Origin: Molanna angustata
Lineage: Eukaryota; Arthropoda; Insecta; Trichoptera; Molannidae
DNA length: 64,000 nucleotides
Direction: 5' to 3'
Assembly (NCBI GenBank): GCA_963576475.1
Contig: OY754980.1
Location: forward strand, 27,145,486 to 27,209,485
Of this stretch, positions 45,701 through 57,700 are shown in pieces. Below the pieces are notes generated by a model. It searched no databases. It had not been told where the DNA came from and saw only the letters and a list, made by a program, of their open reading frames with translations. The position numbers were made by a program, and so were the translations under genes. Positions within the stretch are counted from its first letter, which is position 1. Every line of letters begins with the position of its first letter.

Positions 45701-48700
45701 ATCACCCCTAAAAATAATGAATCAAGTAATTACAAAACATTAAATTCTGGGTGAGGACCACATTCTCCACAATGGAAGCGAACATTGGATTATCTAGTAT
45801 TTTATTCTATAATCATATTTCTCGAGCTAACTGTTAGTGACATCTATGGCACACAATACAACTATAAAATAATAGATATTTATTTCATTTTATCTTAATA
45901 TATTTTACATCATCAACAAGTGACCATGCTGAAAATAAGCTGTTGGGGGGTTGTCCTTCCGCAACATAACATATCATGAGACTTTAATCACAAAGTGTTC
46001 CTATAAAGAACAAAAATAGGGAGTTTATGCTTCGAGACAAGAGCCAATATAATTCACAAAAACTTTTTGAATTGTTGCAAAATGTGCCATTAAAAAATAA
46101 TCTAAGTACACTTAATGAAAAGGCAGAAAATTTTGTTGAAAACTTAGAGTCAACAGTAGCAAATCTTATGCCATTAAGAAAGATTGTGTTTAAAAACACT
46201 AATAAATGGTATACAAAACAACTACAGAATCTTCGAAACAAAGAGACAATAACTGAGTATGGTCAGCATGAGATGAAAAACTGTTGTCAATGTATATTCT
46301 CTTATTATTGTTTGTATATAAACTGCTTTTTTGTCCCAATAAATGTTTTATTATTATCAAGTGACAGCTAAAGAAAGATATCCTCATAATCAAATATTCT
46401 GTTTGATTTCTTTTTAAGATAAAAAAGATGAGAGATGTACCTGTTAACCAAGATATACCCTGAACCCATCCATCGGGTGAATTGAGCAAAGCCTTCTCTT
46501 CAATATAAATATAATCGCCAATTCTCAATTCTAACTCGTCACTTTCTCTTGACGTATATACATGTTTCACTTTGTGTACCTAGTAAAATAAATCACAAAA
46601 TAAAACTGTGTTTAAACATGTTATTATTTCACAAATACGATCATAATGTAATACAATTTTGACATAATGAAAATTGATAAATTGAAATTTTTTGTGCTTC
46701 TGAAATTTGTTCAATAATGTACAGTGAGGCTTGCCCAACAACGACACAGATAGAATTTCACATTCTCCTACCCCAACCGAACTGACTTAAAATAAGGAGG
46801 AGGCATAATCACATCCGAGATTCATTTTAATGATTTTTTCATTAAAAAGGGGGTACCTTATTAAAGTTTGGACAGAAGATCTGATGATGGGATCTATGAG
46901 GAAATCAAGAAACTTTTTAATTTGCAATGGCAGATGATCTGTATTAATTATTTATTTGTATCTACGGCCATATAGCGGGGAATTGTAGGGCAGACGAACT
47001 TGCCAGAGCAGGTACCCTGTTATCTCTAGACAATATCAAACACAGACCTGGAGTCCCCATGGCAACATGTAAACTCCGGGTCAGTGAGAAAATTATTGCT
47101 TGTGCTGACCAAAGGTGGTCTGAGGAGAGCACATGCTCCATTGCCAGACAAACATGGCCAAAATATGATCTCAGAAGAACCAGAGAAATACTCTCGTTCA
47201 GAAGAGACTCACTCGCCAGAGTCATATCAGTATTAACGGGACACAGAATTAGGAGAAGCTCCTTGGGAAGTTTCTTCTATGATGATTTAATTGACATAGC
47301 GTCGGCCGACATTGCAGACATTATGACATTCATTTGCCGCTCAGGCTGGTTCAAGGGGGATGAGTGAGTGGGAGGACAGCCCCAATGTGGTATCACAAAG
47401 GGCCAATTGGCCTAAGTGTGTTCTCCTCAAGAACTGCCACCCGCAAAAAAAAAAAAAAATATCTACGGCCAGAAGCCTTTTACAATTATACATAAAAAAT
47501 AAAGTAGTTACACAATATAATAAAAAAAACAATAATTGTATGGAAATTACAAAAATTATGGGCGAATAATTCTTTAACATATCCAATTTTTTGTTGACAC
47601 GCTAAAGAATTTTATAATATCTCAATATGATATCTATATAAGTATGATTGTATAAATTTTGGTGCACAATACCTGATGAGTGGAAAGCCGTGGATCTCTG
47701 GAATATAATCTAAGTTCCCACGAAGCCCTCTTTAACGGCTGTAAATTCTCAGCAAGAGTTTTCAGTGTCGAGTAAGCTGATGTTGGAAACTGATATGCTA
47801 ATGTTATGTGGAGAGATTTAACATGTGGTTCTAAACAAATAGCTGAAAAAAATTATTTGATATGTTAAAATTAAGCCAAATGATATTTGGTATGACCTAA
47901 TCATGCCTATAAGATAGAAGAGGACTTATTACTAGAGATATAATACAATCACAAATTTCTTTGTCTTGTGAAGCACCGACTTAGAATAGTCCAAAAATAC
48001 TAGCCAAATTAACATATCACATAGTTCAACAATGAGGTACACTACCCATTCCGAATGTAGTGCTTCTTTAGGTGAAATGAGACTGGTGTGTGGGGATATA
48101 TGCTTGTATCATGCTTCCTTATAAGGTAATGCACACCTGCACCCCTGTCGTTGAAAACTCCACATTGTGGGATATGTTGTGATGGTATGAACGACTTTTA
48201 ATTACTTTTGTATCTAAATGCAGTATATACAGTATGTAAAAATTATAATTAATGATTGATTGTAATAAATTTATGTTGTACACTTATCGGAGTAGTTCAC
48301 TAATGAAAAGAAATGAGTCTGTACAAAGATGATTATGTATACTATTATGAAAAGAACATTTATAACAGAAGACAAAATCAATTGATTGTTTATAATTTAT
48401 ATATTCAAGTCAATCACTATTTACAGAGTATTTGTGAGTAAACTGGCAGTTACCTCTGAAAGGGGAGAGAATATTACAAAGTAAAAAATAATAAACGAAC
48501 AAACAAGTGTACAATATACACAAAAAAAAAACTAAAACAACAATATAGACGAAGATAGGATACTATAGAAGAACCATTGTTTATAAATAAACCAATTTAT
48601 CAATAAATGGCATCACAAAAAGGTTTCTTCATTACTTCATAGATGGCAATAGTAATAATGTCTTATTTTCAGGTGAATCGTTACACATTATTCAAATATA

Positions 48701-51700
48701 CAGAACTTTCAAAAATTACATTGATAAGGGAACTCAATAAGAAGGCATAATTGGTGAATGTTGCGCAAGCGCATTAAGTGATCAAGTAAACCAGCCGATG
48801 ACAGGTCGTAAGACCTGTAGGTGTCTTGAGTTCCTGATTCTTCCATAATATCCCAACTTTGTCTCTATTGAGATGTTGAAAAGTTTGTCAATAAAAATAT
48901 CATTAAACTCCGGACAGGGAAAAATCTATATTCGAAATATATTGTGATATTAAAAGAATGTAATGAATGGTAATAAAAGAATTTAATAAATATGAATGCA
49001 ATATTCTATATTCCTAGATTAACAATTGTAATTTGGTATTTATTTACATGCATATCTACTATTAATAAAAATAGCATAGATCATACAGTAAAAAAATATA
49101 AGTAACAATACAAATTATACAAGTAAAATCAAATACATATGAAATACTGAAATTTCAAGTTTATACACATTCCCCATGTTTCATCTAGATATGATCACTG
49201 TGGCACATGCCATGCAAGTGAATTTGGCCATCGGCGCTCATATCTTATTCCACCTAATTATTATTAATTAGTTCCTCTTTTTTTAACTTCTTTTTTGAGC
49301 CGTTTCGCTGTGAGAAGGGTGACGATTTGCACATATACCAACCAAGCAAAAGACACAAATTTGGACTCTGTACACCCAGAAATCTGGCACAAGTTGTTTT
49401 ACGATAATTATACTTACAAATTACAAAATTATATCGTGTCGTTTTGTGTATGTATAACATTACTATGTTGCCGTGCAGTTTTTGATATTTCAAGCGACAT
49501 TAAAACAAATTAGAGTGAGTAAAGCAACAGATAGTAAATTATATATAAAGCAATTACATAAGCACACAACACAAAAAAAATATACAACAAAAAAAAAACT
49601 GGTTAATATAATATACCGTCAGGCCGTTTCTTTCTAAGGTGTTGAATGTCACTACATATTTTGATATATAAAATAATTTTTGATTGCTTCATATCATTCA
49701 TCTTCTTTCATCATTTCTACTTTCATTCATCTCTACTTTAATAGTTTACTGTAATCAATTTTACCTTTATGACAATTCACTCTAATCAATCATGTTTCAT
49801 TCAAATTTTTTTTTATAGCTTTTCGGGCAACTAACAGGTACTATGTCAAATATTAATTTAACACGCACCCAATAACAAGTTGCCACATTCTGACATATGA
49901 TATTTACCGTCTTACAGATCCAGACTGAAAACACAATTAAAAACTGTTTCTTCACCAAGAATCAAATCCGGGACATTTAGCTCAAGACGCTGCAACGAAG
50001 GCCGACAACACATCAGACACTCATAGTTAACTATATATCCTTATATGTTCAAAATGTCTCAATGCACGTACCTATTTAATTTTACTCGCAACACCCAACA
50101 CAATTATATATTAGGTTTTGCCCATTCCAATTTGATTTCCCCATTTCTGATCCTGTCTGAAATTGATCATCCATTAGTCTAAGACTTCATATTCAACATG
50201 TTTATTGTGATCTACCTTTTGTGTGTGATCTACCATGACAATGTCTTACTAATATGGTGTACAGTGAACTTTGCTGGCTTCGAAATACAACAAACAAAAT
50301 ACACAAATGAACACGGTGCAAAAAATCCAAGTCAATAATTATGTGAGGAAGCCTTACGGGGCTGAGGGGGCTCCTGTGGCACGGCGCACCACGGGAAGCA
50401 AGTAGCCAGGGCGTCCAACTGTTCGTATGTATCCACAGTCAAGCCGACTATCCAATTCAAAATTTACACAAATTGTATTTAAACACCAAAAATAATATAC
50501 AATTGTTTTTTAGTAACTGTAAAATAAATTTACTATCAATTCTGTTCTTCATGGTTAGGCTAGTAATGGCCACTTTCACTAAGGCAGATCAAATCAAATA
50601 TCAAGTACCCACTCAGAGCCCAAATATTTGAGCGGAGAAATTCCGTAAGAAATGATTGTGAAAGAATTTTCCTTGATGAGCATCGAACCCAGGACATCAC
50701 ACAGAAATAAAGGCAGTGTTTTTTTTTTCTTCAAATTGATATTTAACAAAACAACTGATAAAGTAATCTGTTATCAAAATATTTCATGTAATTAATTTTC
50801 AAGAATGCACATGCTGTAGAAAAACAATAAATAAAAGTAATTCTTAAATTATTAAATACAAAATTACCTATATGTATTTAAATTAAATCCAAAAAAATAA
50901 ATAATATTCTCAAATAATAAATAATCCTTTTATAAAAATTTAGTAATTAGAAATAAATAATTTAAATTCATTTGGAATTTTAAAAATAATGCCAGCACAT
51001 GACTGTAGGCTAGTGGAGTGGAAACATCCATACAACGTCAATGTACACTCCAGCACATGACTATAGGCTAGTGGAGTGGAAACATCCATACAACGTCAAT
51101 GTACACTCCAGCACATGACTATAGGCTAGTGGAGTGGAAACATCCATACAACGTCAATAATTCTTATTTGATTACATATTTTTCAAGTTCATTGTCTTCG
51201 TCTTTTCCTTAGAAATTGTCCCACGTGATGGTAGGGTCTGCTTTCTGCGTCATACTCTTCCACTGTACTCGGTTCTACGCATCTTCTGGGGCACATCCTG
51301 CCTCACTGGGGTGCATCATCTGGGCTTTGGTCTCCCTCTGGATCTTTTACCCGGCACATTTAAGTTTCGGGCTAACGTACTTTATGAATATTTTCATATT
51401 TTTCTGAATATGTAATAAATAAATAAAAAATGTTTTTAAAAATCAAAATGCTGATTTCATTAGAAAATGATTTGTTTGTGTGTGTGTGTGAAATTGTTTC
51501 ATAACATCTCTTATCACCCGTTTTTTAATAAGTCAAGTACAAAAATAAAATATGAATAATCAAGTAAACTTACTAGAAGACGAGACATGCTTAACATATT
51601 GAACTGCGATCTTTTTGAGGTATTCTGCATGCTCCTCGGACACAAACAATCCCATGAAATTGGGACTAATATAAGGTTCTAATGTAAGGAACGAGTCTGA

Positions 51701-54700
51701 CGGCTGGCCGATGGTTTCCATGATGTGTTTAAGTGCCTTGGAAAGTTGAAGTGAACATTCATCGGGAGCCTAAAAAAATATTATAACATCATTGAACAGT
51801 TTTCTTTTATGTATTTGTCTTTTTGTACAAAATCCATAATATAAATATCATACATTGGCAGGTTCATTGCCATTTGTCAATTTTTTCAACTAACCAGATA
51901 ACAATGTAAGACAAAAATCAGTAATAATAATAAAAGTTTACTAAAGGTGATATCAGACGGTTCATTTTTTGTTCATTCGCATCTTTCACTATTTATTGTT
52001 CACTCGAAATGACACGTCTGAACACAAAATGAAACAAAAGTGCCGAATGAATTCACTAGTGAACCAATCCGACAATGTTGGATCGGTTCATTTTTGTCAA
52101 CAGACAGGCATCTTTCACTCGCACTCCGAATGAACGAAAAATGAACCGTCTGAACACAGGAATGAACGTTCACTCGAGTTCAGTCTTGACTCCTCTAGCT
52201 GATGGACGCGTCGAAGGTATTTTTGTTTGTGTTGTATTATTTCACGTGTCAAAATGGTGTTTAAGTGGAATGACCAAAACACTGTGCTGTTTTTGGAGAA
52301 TTAAACTTCTTCTTGCAATCCATGATCGCACCCACCACCGTCTACGTTTTATTTGCTTCTTTTTTGCTAACTCTTTGATTAAATTATCACAAATTAAACT
52401 TATTCCAAGACGCACGACTTCATTCGATGACATGTTGAAAAAAACAATGAGTGAAAGTTCATTTCTTTGTCATTCCGTATAGACGTGTGAACATGGAATG
52501 AAAGAAAAATGAACCATTCACTCGAGTGAACGTTCACTTGAATAAACCGTCTGATATCTCCTTTAGCAGAAGTTGGTATATCCCAGTATATCCATTTCAA
52601 CCAAAAAAAAAATTTCCACACCCACTTACTGAGATTTTGATGAATCATTTTGAAAATGTATGAAGATCTTACTATTTTTTTTTCTCAAGATTGTATGTTT
52701 TTGATTTCACAACTCTTCAAAGTTTAGGTGTTAATTATTTTTCATTCAGAGATTTTAGCAAAATTTACGCTTTCAATTTCAATCTTAAGCTTTTAGTAAA
52801 TTACTTAAAGCCGCACCGGCACCCCAGTTGTACCCCAATTCTCGTACTGAAGTAGAAGCGGTGGAGTTTGCCCCGCCATACATTTCATAAAGTCAACGTG
52901 ATTACATAATATCTAACAATATTTTTATTAAATTATAGTTTTACATCAAAATAATTAAAAGGATAATGAGGAAATCCCGCGAAATTCAGGGGTACTCTCG
53001 GAATTATCTTTTATTGAAAGAATTTTCAAATATTATGTTCCTGGAACTGACAATCTCATACTATAATATTTTTATTGACTAACTTTTTTTTAAAATCTCA
53101 ATAGAGACGAAGTTGGGATATTGTAGAAGAACCAGGAACTCGAGGCACCTACAGGGCTTACGGCCTGTCATCGGCTGGTTTACGTGATCACTTTATGCGC
53201 TTGCGCAACATTCACCAATAATGCCTTCTTATTGAGTTCCCTTATCAATGTAATTTTTTAAAGTTCTATATATTTGTAACAATTTACCTGAAAATAAGGA
53301 ACTATACCATTGCCATCAATGGAGTAACGGAAAAGCTTTTTTGTAATGCCATCTATTGAGAAATTAAGAAACTAATCTAGTTCCTGGTTCTTCTACAATA
53401 TCCCAACATCGTCTCTATTGAGATGTTAAAAAATGTTTGTCAATAAAAATATCATTTGATTCCCGAAAGGGAAAAAAACAATGTTTGCGTATATTTTTTT
53501 TATTTTTTTATTTTATTATTTGAATGAACATTACAGCTTTGAGTTTTATTTAAAAATAGTATAAAAATTACAAATTTTCATAACGCCAATTACAATGTTC
53601 TTATTTAGTATTATGAATAAAAAGTTTGAATAAATTAAAAACAAAAAACTATTGAACCTACATATAGCATTGCAAGAGGGTTTGGGATTTAGGGAAGGGT
53701 CAAGGAGGGGAAAAGGAGGAGGAGAGGAAGGGATTAGCTCCCTTTTGGAGAAACAAGTTGTCGGGTCAGTCGAAAGATCAGTCCCAGCGCAGGCATACCC
53801 AAAATACAATTAAAATTTAACCATCTCCATCAAACATTTTCTGAATGTATAGAGACTAGACGTAAAAATATCAAGCCTAGGGTCACTCATACAGTTTTTA
53901 TTGTAACAATAACATGCTCTATTAACAAATGAATTGCGTGAGTAATTAGTCCTAGGTGGGTCAATGTAAAATAAAGATGGGTTCCTGACTATTCTCCGAG
54001 GGCAATGAAAGGGAAGCAGCTGAAATATACTCGGACTATCTACTCCACCATTAACTATCTTGTGCAAGTAACATAAGTCAGCCACAAGTCTTCTAGACTC
54101 CAGTGATTTCAGTTTGTAGTGTTGAAGGCTAATTCTGTAGTTTTCCAAATGGATTCTATTCCTAAAATTCAGCTGTTTAATTAATTTTTTTTGGGGTTTT
54201 TCGAGTGCCTCAATGTAGGTTATGTAATTAGGACTCCATATGACAGCTCCAAACTCAAGCACGCTTCTAACCAAGGAGCTAAACAACACCACCAAGGACA
54301 TGGGATTTTTGAATGATTTGGTGCTTCTTAATATTAGACCGAGCATGTTGAATCCTCGCTTACACACACTCTCAAAATGCTGGACATAACTCAATTTTTC
54401 ATCCAATATGATTCCCAAGTCTCTTATCTCCTTTTTATATTCTAATTTTTCACCATTAATAGAGTATGTATAAATTATTTTGTTGATTTTTCTGGTAAAA
54501 GTGATTACATTAGATTTTTCTGTATTCAAGAATAACTGGTTGTTAATGCAATAATTGTGAATTCTATCGAGGTCGGATTGGAGTTCCAAACAGTCTTGCA
54601 AGCTTGTAATCGTTTTATATATTTTACCGTCATCCGCAAAAAGCAATATTTTTGAGTATCGTAAACAGTCTCTAATGTCGTTGATGTATATCAGAAAGAG

Positions 54701-57700
54701 CAGAGGTCCTAAATGGGATCCCTGGGGTACACCTGAGTAAATAGGCCTAAAATCCGATGTATATCCGTGCAACAGTACAGCCTGAGATCTATTGGTAATG
54801 TAAGATTCAAACCACCTAAACAAGTCTCCCCGGATACCCATATACCAAGCCTTCCGCAGTAGAATAGTATGATTAATCTTATCAAACGCCTTAGTGAAAT
54901 CGCTGTAAATTGCATCAATTTGTCCGCCCCCCTCCATTTTTTTTGATAGGTAGCATGTGAACTCTAATAAGTTTGATTCTACTGACCTTTTAACGCGAAA
55001 GCCATGCTGGCTGTCAATCAACCTGGTATTAATTATTGGACTTATTTGGTCTATCACTATTTTTTCAAATATTTTACTCATGATGGAAAGTTTTGAGATG
55101 GGCCGATAATTTTCTATTTCATGTTTGTCACCCTTTTTGAATATTGGACTTATTATCATTTGTTTCCAAGCTTTTGGGAAACAGCCATTTTTCAGAGATT
55201 GTTTGTAAATAATAGATAGCGGTATAGACAACTCACGAGAGCAATTCTTCAAAAAAACCCCAGGAATTCGATCCAGCCCACAACCCTTATTGACATTAAC
55301 CAACCTTAGATATTTCTCTACAATTGTACTGGATATCTCAATGTTATTGATCAAAATTGTGTTAGCATCCTGATAAAGGCGACGGTCCGCCAAATCGCAG
55401 AATTGCGTTACACCTGTATTAAGGTTTTTAGCGTGAACCGATGTGAAAAAAATATTAAAATTATTGCAAATAGATTTTGCGTCAGTGATTGATTTTGCGT
55501 CAGTATATGCAAATTAAAAAAATATTTGATTACATAATATTTAACAAAATTTTTGCAAAATTATAGTTTTACATCACGAATCAAAAGCTGTGCTGCCATA
55601 AGACTACAGAGTCAAAAATATTTTTTACAATAAAACGCCACTATATAATTTGTATTATTATTATAATTACATACTAAACATGAGATGTCGCTCTTACGGG
55701 CTGTTCACCTACTTCTTTTCTAGTCCAACACAAACTATTAATATACTACTAAGGTACCATAGAGAACACTGAAAATGCATGAAATTATAACGTTGTCACC
55801 ATGGAGTAAAGAATATACAGAGCTGATATAAGCTAAGAGATTAGGCCAGGAGATTGTATATGAAGTGAGGTGCGACGGGAATATCCCAAACACATTCAAT
55901 GTTTAAATATAAATCAGATATAATTTATATAGGTAGCTGTAAAATTATTTGCTTAATTCGAAACATAAATCCCTTTGTTAAGGTTCTTGTATACCCTGGG
56001 TATACGGATGTACGCAAAAATACACACTAAATTATCTTCTCGTATGAAACACGAAAAATATTGTATATCACCTAATATGTGTACAACATTTTACCGTGCA
56101 AAAAAGGTAAAATTTAGAGGTTTTTTTTTAAATAACAAGAATAGTTATTAAAATATTATAGTAATAAAAAACTCAGCTGGTAGATTTTCATATTCTCTTT
56201 CGATTGAAGTAAAAATCTGCTTCATAGGTATTGTAGTTTTTTAGTTACTTATGATAAAAAAATTAAAAAGGGTTTTACTAAAACTAATTTTACAGGAAAA
56301 ATATTAAACAAATTAAAAAAACTCATGCAATAGAATAAAGATGTATATATAAACTGTTCCTTATTTCAAAGACGTATCTTTTGAGGGTACTGGGGAAATT
56401 ATTTTCAAAATATAATATATAGCCTCTTAAAAACATGTACTTTTTGATATCAGTGTTGAGTACTGTTTTAATTTCTATTCCGAACCATTGGAAAAATATT
56501 CAAGTATGTTATATTGATTGTGGTGTGCCAATAAATTTTCCTTTTGTCATGTCAATAGATTATTGGTCTGTAGTTGCCACCCATTCTAATTATAAATGCC
56601 GACCGTTGAAATAAATGCCGCCTGGGTTTGATCCCCAGCAAAGGAGAAATTAATTTCACACGCAAACAATACTTCTCTGGGCTGGAAGCACTGGTTAGTT
56701 GAAAGAAATTATATCTTATAGAACTTAATCTAAATATGGTGAAATAGCCCGTTAGTTTAAGAATTAAATATAAACATAATACCTACCTTAAAAAAAGATA
56801 CTAATGTGACATGTGGAGTAAAATTGTGAGCTCCGTTCCAGCCACAAAGTTCCTTGGATTGAACCCAATACTCCTGCAGCTGGTCTAACAAGGGTCCAGT
56901 GGGACAAGCATACAGTATATACTCTCTGGGAATGTCTTCATCTATTGTGGTATCTCCGACATGGGTCAACAGCCAATCGGATGCTAGTTGGACACTTCTG
57001 TTGCCCGTTGCTGCAAGTGCTTTTATACTGCAAAAAAAATTACTTCTAAGAGCTATTTCTAATTAAAAAAAAAGAACATGTTATTTTTTGTTATTTACAC
57101 AACAGCTTTAAGCCAGTTTTTTTGAGAAGGATAAGGCCCATCCTGGGCTATCGAGCCACTTATGATGATGATTTAAGCCAGTTTAAGTGCGACACCTGTT
57201 CGTTTTACTATTAAATAAGTTTTTTGAATTCCTGAACTCTCCAAGACTAGACATCAACTTTAAGTGCGACACCTGTTCGTTTTACTATTACATATATATA
57301 TTTTTTGAATTGCTGAATCTCCAAGACTAGACATCAACTTTAAGTGCGACACCTGTTCGTTTTACTATTAAATATATTTTTTGAACTGCTGAACTCTCCA
57401 AGACTAGACATCAACTTTAAGTGCGACACCTGTTCGTTTTACTATTAAATATATTTTTTGAATTGCTGAACTCTCCAAGACTAGACATCAACTTTAAGTG
57501 CGACACCTGTTCGTTTTACTATTAAATATATTTTTTGAATTGCTGAACTCTCCAAGACTAGACATCAACTTTAAGGGAAAAACTATTAAGTAATATAGAA
57601 GTTCGTGCCAGGGTGTAGAGTGGTAGGTACATTTAATAAATGGTGTATTCCACCTCTCATGCAGTTCAGTGGAGTGTAAAGGCCCAAATGATTTTGTTAG

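Noticed and set aside
46962..47586. Antisense ORFs over the RNase-H LINE fragment
   Set aside because: Shadows of the plus-strand LINE; poly(A) and TSD show the true orientation.
57182..57573. CRISPR-like regular repeats
   Set aside because: The units are fully tandem with no unique spacers, in an animal genome and inside an intron.
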